Source: Mesobacillus zeae (GTDB lineage Bacteria; Bacillota; Bacilli; Bacillales; Cytobacillaceae). Taken from it: a stretch of 64,000 bases of DNA. Within the stretch, counting starts at the first letter, position 1. Each line of letters begins with the position of its first letter. This document shows positions 1-7,872 of this stretch, piece after piece. The notes under the pieces were generated by a model, which made no database searches, was not told the DNA's origin, and was given only the letters and a program-made list of their open reading frames with translations. The stretch is taken from assembly GCF_003570705.1 (NCBI RefSeq), contig NZ_QWVT01000009.1, positions 1-64,000 on the forward strand. Reading direction: 5' to 3'. The translations under genes and the position numbers were made by a program.

Positions 1-50
1 AAGGGTGCCTGACCCCCAGCGCTTTAAAGCGCTGGGGGTCAGGCACCCTT
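1..50. repeat. Palindromic form of the GGGGGTCAGGCAC repeat
   Basis: Two copies of the dispersed repeat face each other around a TTTAAA centre, making a perfect inverted repeat with 22-bp arms. It lies just past the stop of the minus-strand peptidase gene and can act as its terminator. The G-rich arm reads GCGCTGGGGGTCAGGCAC. Confidence 0.85.
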
Positions 51-75
51 CAATGCGTTGGTCTGCTAAATTCAT

Positions 76-1854
76 TCATTTTCCGGCAATGGAATCAAGG
101 AATTGGGCCATACGTGTATATGCGACAAATTTATTTTTCATTTTTGAAAGCGAATGTCCTTCGTCTTCGAACCGGATATAGGCTACAGGATGTTTTCTTT
201 TCTTCAGCTTTGCGGCAAATTGCTCCGATTCGCCAATCGGAACTCTAGGGTCGTTCGCGCCATGAATGAGCATCAATGGACATCGGATCCTGTCAGTGTA
301 GTGCAGTGGATCAATCGCATCAAAAAACGCGCCATCCCTCTCGATCGTTCCGTACTCCGCTTCTCTGTGCCTTCGCCTCCAAAGGCTTGTGTTTTCTAAA
401 AAACTTCTGATACTCGAAATACCAACAATACTGATGCCTGCTGACCATATTTTCGGATAATGGGTGACAGCGGCCAGCACAAGGAATCCTCCATAGCTCC
501 CTCCCATTACAGATAACCTGGTCGAATCGGCTCCTCCTTCCGCCTTAAGCCATCCGGCAAGTGAAACAAGATCCTTTACGGCATCCATCCTTTTTCGCCT
601 ATCATCGAGATGGGTATATTGTTTTCCATAACCAGTGCTTCCGCGAAAATTGGGCGCACAAACACCATAACCTTTTTCAATTAGATGCTGAATGAACGAG
701 TTATAGGCTGCGCGTGCCTGGCTTTCCGGCCCGCCGTGCAGATAGACAACGACTGGAAAACGTTTTTTAGCTTGCTTTGGCCTGTAAAAAATCGCTGGGA
801 TCATAAGGCTATCAAAGGAGCGGAATGATATAAAGCTTGGTTCCACGAGTTCCTTCTCCCTTGTGAGATCTCTTAAAAATCCTGTCAAACGCTCTGTCTG
901 AACTGTTGCCACATCAACCTTCCAAATATCCTGAGGGTGCGCTGGCCCGCTGAATGAAAAGGCCAATTTTTTCCCATCTGCAGAAAAAACAATATCATTA
1001 ATCACCCCCATAGGCGTATCCCATGTAACCATGCTGCCAGTCTGTAAATCAGCGATTATTCCCCGTGAGATGCCTCCTTCATTGATGCTGAAGGCAAGCC
1101 TATTTTTATCCCGATCCATGGCGAGACCTTCATAATCCCACTCCCCCTGGCTTAGCCAGGTTATTTCACCTGTTGCAAGACTTAAAGAAGCCAGCCCATA
1201 AAACTCTCTTCCTATATTTGTGAGTAAATAGAGCCGCGAAGCATCTTTACTGAAGTGCGGGTTTTTAAATCCAGCTTCGCCTTTATGTAGCGTAAGCCAG
1301 CGGAGTGAACGTAATGACAGGTGAAGCAGTCCGATATCATTATCCTGCGGGGAATTGGTTTTTCGTATGACTAAATACTCACCGTCAGGAGACCACATGA
1401 GACATTCGTAAGTCCCATTCCCTGTAAAAACAGGATGGATTTCTTGTGTATCTAGCCGCTGAATATATATATCAAAATAAGCCGGATGCCTCCGGTTGCT
1501 TGACCAGGCAATCCATCGGCCGTCAGGGGAACTCCCACCGTAGTGGTGGACATGCTCAGGAGAATTTGTCAGTGGAATGGGGTCTTTGTCTTTCACCAGT
1601 AAAAACAATTGCTGTTTTTCATCCCCGCCCGCGTCCATGCCAATAATGGCCATGTCACTATTGGCAATATATTTAAAAAGCGTGATTCTTTCTTTTGAGA
1701 AAGTCACTTTTACAGGCTGGCCATCCTCCCCTTGCTGCTCCCAAATTTGCGGAAGACCGTCATAATCGGCAATAAAACGCAGTTTTTGTCCATCCGGTGC
1801 ATATACCGGACTGCTGGCTGCTGGTTCCTGGAAGATGTAATCCTCGGTGTCCAT
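76..1854 (-). CDS. S9 family peptidase (prolyl oligopeptidase type)
   Basis: This 592-residue protein has an N-terminal WD40/TolB-like beta-propeller (about residues 20-340) and a C-terminal alpha/beta-hydrolase peptidase domain. The nucleophile motif GGSYGG, the acid in HGANDPRVP and the histidine in DEGHSL form the Ser-Asp-His triad. S9 enzymes of this type cut short peptides or release acyl-amino acids, usually in the cytoplasm; no signal peptide is seen. I chose the ATG at 1854 because AAAGGGGGG lies 8 bases upstream; an in-frame extension to 1896 has no better site. It is followed by the palindromic repeat at 1-50. The exact substrate cannot be told. Confidence 0.92.
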   Translation of the reverse strand: MDTEDYIFQEPAASSPVYAPDGQKLRFIADYDGLPQIWEQQGEDGQPVKVTFSKERITLFKYIANSDMAIIGMDAGGDEKQQLFLLVKDKDPIPLTNSPEHVHHYGGSSPDGRWIAWSSNRRHPAYFDIYIQRLDTQEIHPVFTGNGTYECLMWSPDGEYLVIRKTNSPQDNDIGLLHLSLRSLRWLTLHKGEAGFKNPHFSKDASRLYLLTNIGREFYGLASLSLATGEITWLSQGEWDYEGLAMDRDKNRLAFSINEGGISRGIIADLQTGSMVTWDTPMGVINDIVFSADGKKLAFSFSGPAHPQDIWKVDVATVQTERLTGFLRDLTREKELVEPSFISFRSFDSLMIPAIFYRPKQAKKRFPVVVYLHGGPESQARAAYNSFIQHLIEKGYGVCAPNFRGSTGYGKQYTHLDDRRKRMDAVKDLVSLAGWLKAEGGADSTRLSVMGGSYGGFLVLAAVTHYPKIWSAGISIVGISSIRSFLENTSLWRRRHREAEYGTIERDGAFFDAIDPLHYTDRIRCPLMLIHGANDPRVPIGESEQFAAKLKKRKHPVAYIRFEDEGHSLSKMKNKFVAYTRMAQFLDSIAGK

Positions 1855-2164
1855 CGTTTGACCCCCCTTTTCAGCGAATCTCATCATTCGGCTCACAAAT
1901 TAATATATTGATACGGTCTATATGCCATGCGCGTTTTTTTGTCAGAAGCCTGAACCACTTATTCTTTTTTGAAAGTGATTTTTTGGTAAATGAGTCTGGA
2001 ATGCAACAGTGATGATGATTACATAATATCCAGGATAAAGTTAATTCCTCTCGGCTTAAATTTTATGTATCTTTTACCTGCTACTGTCGTAAATAGATTA
2101 AGTGGGTATATAATTGAGATGAATGTTAGAAATATTCAGAACCAACGTTAAGGGGGAAAAAATC
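1855..2164. other. Intergenic region between divergent genes
   Basis: No gene is seen in these 310 bases. A TATAAT hexamer at 2109-2114 is a plausible -10 element for the plus-strand gene starting at 2165; its -35 is weak. Nothing else is recognisable. Confidence 0.4.
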
Positions 2165-2890
2165 ATGCTAGTACTGATTGTGGTTCAATTGGTCATCATT
2201 TTATTATTCTTCATCATTGGATGGGCATTATTGAAAAAGAAAGCTTACTGGATGCTCTCGGGCTTCAGAGGCCGTCCCCAGGAAGAACAAAACCTGCTGA
2301 TTGAGAACGGGTATCCCCAGAAAGCAGGGAAACTGATTGTCTATACTGCTGCTGGTATGACTCTTTTTCTTCCTCTGTTCCTGACTCCATTTACATACAC
2401 AATAGAAGTCCAATTTGGATTTATGATCTTATTTTTGATGGGGGGCATGATGTACCTTTCAAAATACGAAGTACCTCATAAACGCAGAAGGAGCTTTATC
2501 ATTACGTCCTCCTTATTTGTTGTGGTTTTGTCTATTATCAGTGTGCTTACATTTTTGGGGTACCAGGAGCCTGTGCTTGTCACAAGGCAGGATTCATTTG
2601 AAATCACTGGAATGTACGGCCGGGAGTGGTCATACAAAGACGTGAAAAAAGTTGAACTCCTCGATAAAATGCCGAAGGTCACATACAAAGAGAACGGATT
2701 TGGAATGTCAGATATGTCAAAAGGCCGCTTCCATGTAAAAGAATATGGAAGCAGCCTACTATTTGTCCGGAAACACTCGCAGCCTATTTTGTTTATAAAA
2801 ACTAAGGATCAAAACATTTTTATCACTGCCATAACTTCGGATGCAACTCAGGATTGGTATAATAATCTCAAAGGTAAAGCAGGTATTTGA
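2165..2890 (+). CDS. DUF3784-type membrane protein
   Basis: This 241-residue protein begins with a hydrophobic helix followed by the segment AYWMLSGFRGRPQEEQ and NGYPQK, typical of the DUF3784 family of small Firmicute membrane proteins. Three further hydrophobic helices follow (about residues 60-135). A soluble tail of about 100 residues (from VLVTRQDSFEITG) resembles the short PH-like tails of other Bacillus membrane proteins, which is inference. The ATG at 2165 has AAGGGGG 8 bases upstream and is preferred over an in-frame start at 2123. The role is unknown. It stands alone, with a terminator at 2927-2967. Confidence 0.75.
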   Translation: MLVLIVVQLVIILLFFIIGWALLKKKAYWMLSGFRGRPQEEQNLLIENGYPQKAGKLIVYTAAGMTLFLPLFLTPFTYTIEVQFGFMILFLMGGMMYLSKYEVPHKRRRSFIITSSLFVVVLSIISVLTFLGYQEPVLVTRQDSFEITGMYGREWSYKDVKKVELLDKMPKVTYKENGFGMSDMSKGRFHVKEYGSSLLFVRKHSQPILFIKTKDQNIFITAITSDATQDWYNNLKGKAGI

Positions 2891-2926
2891 TATAAACTAC
2901 TTCCGCTTCCCTCTAGTTTCCCAGGC

Positions 2927-2967
2927 GCCATTTAACCCGTTTATACGGCATTTAATGGCGATTTTTT
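2927..2967 (+). terminator. Intrinsic terminator
   Basis: CGCCATTTAA and TTTAATGGCG form a stem around a 14-15-base loop, followed by ATTTTTTATTTTTTTT. It ends the DUF3784 gene. Confidence 0.8.
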
Positions 2968-3136
2968 ATTTTTTTTAATGTTTTGTTATTATTTTATTTT
3001 AAAAAGTTGAAATTATTTGAAACAAATTTTATAATATAATAGTTGCCTTGTGTGCACCAAAGTCTGTTAACTATGGTTAATATTTCTTAGGCTATCATAC
3101 TGGGCGTATATAAACAGAAAAAGGGAGGACTTTTAC

Positions 3137-3649
3137 ATGAAAAAGTTTTGGTTACTGGCAATGGCATTGACTTTTGCAATTGGCCTAACTGCATGCTCTG
3201 GCGGCAAGAAAGAAGAAAGCTCATCAGAAAGCAAAAAGGAAACTGAAAAGGCGCCTGAGAGCAGTGCGAAGAGCACACTTTATAAATTTTATATGGACAT
3301 GTCTAAAACCATCAATGATGCTGATGCAGACTTGAATGCATATGAAAATGCTGCACCTGAGGAGCAAACACCTGAAATGAAAACAAAGGCGAGCGAATCG
3401 GCAGCTAATGTTTCAAAGGCACTTGATCAAGTGGAGGTTCCTGGCGAACTTAAAGACCAAAAAGCTGATTTGGAAGCTGCAATCAAAGACTTCTCCGCTT
3501 CCTATAAAGCGAAAGCAGAAGAGCTGAAAAAGGACGAGCCTTCCCTTGATGCTGCTAATGCGACCTTTACTACAGGCGAAGAAAAACTTGGAAAAGCTTT
3601 CGAAAGCGTAAAAATGAAAAAGCCAAGCCTTGTTAAAGAAGTAGGCTGA
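3137..3649 (+). CDS. Small helical lipoprotein
   Basis: This 170-residue protein has a type II signal peptide ending in the lipobox LTAC (Cys21), then a Ser/Glu/Lys-rich linker and a helical domain with repeated acidic and basic residues that may form coiled coil. It should be a lipid-anchored extracytoplasmic protein. GGGAGG lies 8 bases before the ATG. I do not recognise a named family, and no enzymatic motif is visible. It is a single-gene unit: a promoter-sized AT-rich gap lies upstream and a strong hairpin terminator directly downstream. Confidence 0.85.
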   Translation: MKKFWLLAMALTFAIGLTACSGGKKEESSSESKKETEKAPESSAKSTLYKFYMDMSKTINDADADLNAYENAAPEEQTPEMKTKASESAANVSKALDQVEVPGELKDQKADLEAAIKDFSASYKAKAEELKKDEPSLDAANATFTTGEEKLGKAFESVKMKKPSLVKEVG

Positions 3650-3656
3650 TAAAAAG

Positions 3657-3690
3657 AAGGGTGCCTGGGATCAGGCACCCTTTACTAATT
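3657..3690 (+). terminator. Terminator built from the GTGCCTG repeat arms
   Basis: AAGGGTGCCTG and CAGGCACCCTT form a perfect 11-bp stem around GGAT, followed by TTTACTAATTT. The arms match the ends of the dispersed repeat, so the terminator and the repeat share an origin. Confidence 0.8.
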
Positions 3691-3693
3691 TAA

Positions 3694-3775
3694 CGCGCTG
3701 GGGGTCAGGCACGCGGACGTAGGGTGATACTTCATTGCGTCAGCGCGTTGGGGGTCAGGCACGCTTTTGTAAGGC
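3694..3775 (+). repeat. Two copies of the GGGGGTCAGGCACGC repeat, 50 bp apart
   Basis: The cores start at 3700 and 3750. A 15-bp duplication of aggcacgcttttgta follows the second copy. The second copy overlaps the 3' end of the minus-strand acetyltransferase gene and supplies its stop codon. Confidence 0.85.
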
Positions 3776-4558
3776 ACGCTTTTGTATGCTAAAGTGTGCT
3801 TTCGCCAGGCTTTCGAATTTTTCTTCAGTGATTTCTTCTTTGGTCATTTTTCCATTCTCCCACTTGATAAAGCTGTTCTTTGTCAGGATTATATTCCCGC
3901 CATCCGTGAATTTTGTCAGTAGCGGCTTTTTATTGAAGGGAGATTGCGGGTGCTCCACAATGATTTGCTGTACCACATTCAAATCGTCCCAGTTTACCAT
4001 TTGCTGCCGCGAGTCGAAAGCATAACCTTTTCTCCATTCATCGTCCTTATGCTTTAACTTCAATTCAAGAAAATAATCCCCGTGCTCACTGTCCTCCTTG
4101 CGAACCCTAAACTCTCCATTCCAGGAACGGACTACCTTGCCATCAAATGGCACCAATACTAGAGGTAAATTACCTCCAAACCCTGTATCAATGAGATACC
4201 GCTCATTTCCATTGATCAGCACGGTTGCGACATGCGTTTTCCCCGTCGGGCTAAAACTTCCATTCTCTTTGTTATAAACAGTTCCACGAACAAGCTGAAC
4301 ATTAAGGCCGTTTTCCCGCAAAAACAAGTAAAGGATGGCATTTAATTCATAACAAAGCCCCCCCTCGTTATGTTGCAAGATTTTATCCACAAGATTAGTT
4401 TCGTTCATCACCATTACATTGTTGTTTATCACACAAATATTTTCAAACGGAATGGACTTCGCCGTCAGTTCAAGGACTACCTCTAAGTTATCCACAGTAA
4501 TCTCTTCATCCTCAGGGAATCCTATTCGCTGACGAAATAATAGGTCTATATCAGGCAT
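3755..4558 (-). CDS. nat: Arylamine N-acetyltransferase
   Basis: This 267-residue protein transfers acetyl from acetyl-CoA to arylamines and hydrazines in the cytoplasm. The catalytic triad is visible: Cys in GGLCYELN (residue about 69), His in KTHVATV and Asp in LIDTGFGGN. Length fits the family (255-280). The C-terminal tail QKRALQKRA is encoded by a 15-bp duplication inside the dispersed repeat, and its TGA is the TCA of GGGGGTCAGGCACGC read on the other strand, so the repeat has rewritten the protein's end. The gene converges on the lipoprotein gene. Confidence 0.93.
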   Translation of the reverse strand: MPDIDLLFRQRIGFPEDEEITVDNLEVVLELTAKSIPFENICVINNNVMVMNETNLVDKILQHNEGGLCYELNAILYLFLRENGLNVQLVRGTVYNKENGSFSPTGKTHVATVLINGNERYLIDTGFGGNLPLVLVPFDGKVVRSWNGEFRVRKEDSEHGDYFLELKLKHKDDEWRKGYAFDSRQQMVNWDDLNVVQQIIVEHPQSPFNKKPLLTKFTDGGNIILTKNSFIKWENGKMTKEEITEEKFESLAKAHFSIQKRALQKRA

Positions 4559-4654
4559 TTTAATCTCCCTCCAATCATCAGTAGTATTTTATCAGAAGGC
4601 ACTGTTAACCGGTTTCGTCAAATTAGGACCTTTAGCTCTGTCTTCCTAAAGTGC

Positions 4655-4673
4655 TATGCTTAATATAAGCATA
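4655..4673. promoter_or_regulatory. Palindrome upstream of the Nudix gene
   Basis: TATGCTTA-ATA-TAAGCATA is a perfect inverted repeat ending just before the Shine-Dalgarno sequence. It may be an operator or a 5' UTR hairpin; no regulator can be assigned. Confidence 0.45.
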
Positions 4674-4696
4674 ACTTAAAAATGGAGGAGTATTCC

Positions 4697-5092
4697 TTGA
4701 AAGAGCTTATCAAAGTCGTAGCTGCCATTATCGAAAATGACGAGCACGAAATATTGTGTGCGCTTCGTTCTCCTAACATGATCATGCCAAATATGTGGGA
4801 GTTTCCGGGCGGGAAAGTTGAGAAGAATGAAGACCTTTTTACTGCACTAAAGCGCGAAATCTTTGAGGAACTGGGTTGTGTGATTGAAACACAGTATATC
4901 GTCAATGAACATACCCATGAATACGATACATTTATCATTAACCTGATTTCAATAAAATGTGAAATTATAAAGGGCATACCGGAACTTAAGGAACATTCGA
5001 AGTTAATCTGGCTTAAAAGAGAAAACCTTACTTCAATAAAATGGGCTCCAGCTGATATTCCGGCTGTGGAGGAAATCATCCGGGAAAAATAG
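4697..5092 (+). CDS. Nudix hydrolase (MutT / CTP pyrophosphohydrolase type)
   Basis: This 131-residue protein matches the Nudix box exactly: GGKVEKNEDLF followed by REIFEELG gives GX5EX7REUXEEXGU. The N-terminus IKVVAAIIEND is typical of MutT-like enzymes that hydrolyse oxidised or pyrimidine nucleoside triphosphates to the monophosphate. I chose the TTG at 4697 because GGAGGAG lies 6 bases upstream; the ATG at 4682 overlaps that site and so is unlikely to be the start. It stands alone with a bidirectional hairpin downstream. The substrate (8-oxo-dGTP or CTP) cannot be told from sequence. Confidence 0.9.
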   Translation: MKELIKVVAAIIENDEHEILCALRSPNMIMPNMWEFPGGKVEKNEDLFTALKREIFEELGCVIETQYIVNEHTHEYDTFIINLISIKCEIIKGIPELKEHSKLIWLKRENLTSIKWAPADIPAVEEIIREK

Positions 5093-5102
5093 GTATCGAG
5101 TT

Positions 5103-5139
5103 AAAGAAGGCTGCCATCAATTTAAAGGCAGCCTTCTTT
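5103..5139. terminator. Terminator downstream of the Nudix gene
   Basis: AAAGAAGGCTGCC and GGCAGCCTTCTTT form a perfect 13-bp stem; the A/T runs at both ends would let it work on both strands. Confidence 0.85.
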
Positions 5140-5147
5140 AGCAGTTT

Positions 5148-5213
5148 AACGCACCGGGGGTCAGGCACGCTTCATCGGTGCATTACTTTAACGCACTGGG
5201 GGTCAGGCACGCG
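5148..5213 (+). repeat. Paired GGGGGTCAGGCACGC repeat, 42-bp period
   Basis: The cores start at 5156 and 5198, exactly 42 bp apart. The spacer contains TTCATCGGTGCATTACTTTA, close to the spacers of the 7540-7790 array. It lies between convergent genes. Confidence 0.9.
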
Positions 5214-5237
5214 GGGGCGATGTGCCGCTTTAATGTT

Positions 5238-7400
5238 TTAATGCAGCTTCAATTCTCCTTTTTTATTATAGGTTTTGAGGCTGTGACTTGTGATTTTCTC
5301 TGGCGATAAGGCGTACAGGGTATCATCAATATAAAGCAGGCGGTTGATGCTGCTCTCATATTCTTCATACACCGGCTTTTGCTTTCCGTCTATATGAGTG
5401 ATTTTCGACCTTAATTCGAAGCCTTTATCCGGGTCAATTCCGTAAACATTTGCTCCCTGATACTCAAAGGTTTGCTCCATTTGTTCGCCGCCCTTCTTAT
5501 TGGTATAAACGGCCACTGGGAAGGCAAACAAGTTTTTATTTTTATTAAACAGCAGGGCTCTATGATCGTTGTTAAGAGGTGAATTAGTCCCAGCCTCCCC
5601 TATTGTCTCCGTGAACTTTTCTTTTGGGTTAGTCATGTCACTGACATCGAACAACGATATTTTGACACCACCACTAATAATCTGTGGCTCTTCCTTCCCT
5701 TTCCCGTCAATTACTTTCGTATCCTGGCCAAATCCAATAAGATGATTTTCATCATATGGATGAAGGTAATTGCTAAAGCCAGGAATCTTCAATTCTCCGA
5801 GAACTTTTGGATTTGAAGGCTCGCTAGCATCAATGGCAAACAAGGGATCCGTTTCTTTAAATGTGACCATATAGATGCGGTCACCCAGGAATCGGGCAGA
5901 ATAAATCCTTTCCCCTTTCGCTAGCCCCTCAAGCTTTCCTGCCAGGTTCAAGCCTTCATCGAGAATATAAAGCTGATTTGCCGAATTTCCTTTTTCGTCC
6001 CATGCATGCCCTTTTGTTGTGACTACCCTAAAATGACCATCATGTTCGTCCATTGAAAACTGGTTCAAGACCGTTCCTTGCACCTCAGCCGACCCTTTAA
6101 AAATAACTTCCATACCATCGATGGAAAACTTGTGGATATCGGTGTCCGGAGCAATCATCTGCCTGTCCTCTAATGGCTGCTCACCATACTTCGAGACAGC
6201 CAGGTATAAATGATTATTTGACATATACATCTGTCCGCCGCTTCCCAAATAGGTGGTGACCCCGGCTTTTTTTGAAAGATCATTAAGATCGAGTGCCATA
6301 ATCATCGTGAAATCAGGCTCGCGTGATTCAGGAAAAAATTGAATTTTATCATAATCTACCTTCTGCTTTACAGGCTTGACCGCTGTATCTGAATAACCCG
6401 GCCTAAAATCAATATTTCGTTTTTCTTTCATAATCCAATAATCTGGGCGGTGCTCAGCTGTCATATAAAGAAAACCGTCAGCCTTCCTAGAAGAAGCGTA
6501 GGAACCCTCGAGTTCTGCTTCTCTCATAACTTCTGGCTTTTCTGGGTTCTCCACATTATAGACAATCACTTTTGCCGCTTGGGACATTGGTGCAATTATT
6601 GCAGCTTCCTCTTTGGAACTCCAGTCTCGGTATTTGGAACCGATGACAATCAACTGCTTCTTGTGCAGGAAAAGCTGATATGGTGTGAAATTATGATCGT
6701 AGGAAATCGTGGCAAGGAGCTTCATTTTATCTTCCGGAACTGCTTTTATGATTCGCACTTTATTTTGTTCAGCCTGAAAAATATGTGTCCCATCGGTTTT
6801 AACGATATCCGCTTCATCCACGCCTTCAACCTGGACATTCGTTTCAGAAAAATCACCTTCAGCGGAACTAAATTCTTTTTTCTCAGAATCATCACTAATC
6901 ATAGACTTGGATTCTCTCGTTGTAGTAAAAAAACCTCCAGAAGTGTTCTCTTCCTCCAAAATAGTATCGAAGTAGTCAGCAAGTTTTTGCCGTGACCCCA
7001 CGACAGGCAGCTCCTTCTGAACGGTGAATGTCTGTTTCATGGCCGAGACCAACCTCCGCCCTGATACTGAACGAATGCCCTTTTTGAAGTGGATTGTGTA
7101 CGACTTTGAACTGGTGTCGTATCCAGATTTGGGAGGATAAATATAGACAGTCTTCTTGTCATCACTGAGAGATAATTTGTTCTCCTGTGTTTCTCCTTTG
7201 TCGTTCATAACATAAATCTTGTTTGGTTTTAAGCTCTTTGCGGATATCTTCTGGGAAAACTGCACTTTCCATACTTTGTTTGTTAAAACGACTGTCTTAT
7301 CGTCAAGCTTGTTGGTGATTTTAACCTGGGTTGCAGAAAGAAAGATAATTCCAGCTAAAATTAAAAGCAAAACGGCGGTCCACAGACGCCAATATTTCAT
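5238..7400 (-). CDS. Membrane-anchored beta-propeller protein with Ig-like domain
   Basis: This 720-residue protein starts with one hydrophobic helix (residues about 4-22) that anchors it outside the membrane. Residues about 25-128 look like an SbsA-type Ig domain (VVLTNKVWKVQFSQKISAKSL, then IYPPKSGYDTSSKSYTIHF). Residues about 180-715 match the bacterial Beta_propel family: VQVEGVDEADIVKTDGTHIF is its hallmark opening, followed by repeated blade segments. Function is unknown; such proteins are surface-exposed. The ATG at 7400 follows GGAGGGG by 5 bases; an upstream GTG falls inside the SD. The gene ends beside the paired repeat. Confidence 0.88.
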   Translation of the reverse strand: MKYWRLWTAVLLLILAGIIFLSATQVKITNKLDDKTVVLTNKVWKVQFSQKISAKSLKPNKIYVMNDKGETQENKLSLSDDKKTVYIYPPKSGYDTSSKSYTIHFKKGIRSVSGRRLVSAMKQTFTVQKELPVVGSRQKLADYFDTILEEENTSGGFFTTTRESKSMISDDSEKKEFSSAEGDFSETNVQVEGVDEADIVKTDGTHIFQAEQNKVRIIKAVPEDKMKLLATISYDHNFTPYQLFLHKKQLIVIGSKYRDWSSKEEAAIIAPMSQAAKVIVYNVENPEKPEVMREAELEGSYASSRKADGFLYMTAEHRPDYWIMKEKRNIDFRPGYSDTAVKPVKQKVDYDKIQFFPESREPDFTMIMALDLNDLSKKAGVTTYLGSGGQMYMSNNHLYLAVSKYGEQPLEDRQMIAPDTDIHKFSIDGMEVIFKGSAEVQGTVLNQFSMDEHDGHFRVVTTKGHAWDEKGNSANQLYILDEGLNLAGKLEGLAKGERIYSARFLGDRIYMVTFKETDPLFAIDASEPSNPKVLGELKIPGFSNYLHPYDENHLIGFGQDTKVIDGKGKEEPQIISGGVKISLFDVSDMTNPKEKFTETIGEAGTNSPLNNDHRALLFNKNKNLFAFPVAVYTNKKGGEQMEQTFEYQGANVYGIDPDKGFELRSKITHIDGKQKPVYEEYESSINRLLYIDDTLYALSPEKITSHSLKTYNKKGELKLH

Positions 7401-7540
7401 GATCACCCCTCCTGTAAGATTAGACGAAGTTTCATAATAGGGGTTTCAGGAGCGTCTTAAAATAGATGTGTTTTTCCCCTATCGCTTTTTGCTTGTTTTA
7501 AATGGACTATTTTCAGCGGAAGCGCGTCGAGTATGATTCA

Positions 7541-7782
7541 TCAGTGCATTACTTTAAAGCACCAGGGGTCAGGCACGCTTCATCGGGATACTACTTTAAA
7601 GCATCGGGGGTCAGGCACGCTTCATCGGGATACTACTTTAATGCACCGGGGGTCAGGCACGCTTCATCGGGATACTACTTTAATGCGCCGGGGGTCAGGC
7701 ACGCTTCATCGGGATACTACTTTAATGCACCGGGGGTCAGGCACGCTTCATCGAGATACTACTTTAATGCACCGGGGGTCAG
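7541..7782 (+). repeat. Tandem array of six GGGGTCAGGCACGC units, 42-bp period
   Basis: The GGGGTC cores begin at 7565, 7607, 7649, 7691, 7733 and 7775, a strict 42-bp period. Units are nearly identical (spacer TTCATCGGGATACTACTTTA). Because 42 is a multiple of three, two frames stay open and encode 14-residue repeats; I regard these as non-coding. This is the longest copy of the dispersed family and lies between divergent genes. Confidence 0.95.
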
Positions 7783-7872
7783 GGGGCTTTGCGGTGATGA
7801 AATGAATCTTTTTCCGTTTTTTTTCGTAGTATTATTTGGTTTATATGACAGATTAAGATAGAAGGGATATTT

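Noticed and set aside
7541-7782. CRISPR array
   Set aside because: The spacers between cores are nearly identical to each other, the repeats are not bounded by a leader, and no cas genes are present.
7502-7861. Open reading frames with 14-residue repeats (YYFNAPGVRHASSG and similar)
   Set aside because: They arise because the 42-bp repeat period is divisible by three; two frames are open at once, there is no SD, and the same repeat is non-coding at other loci.
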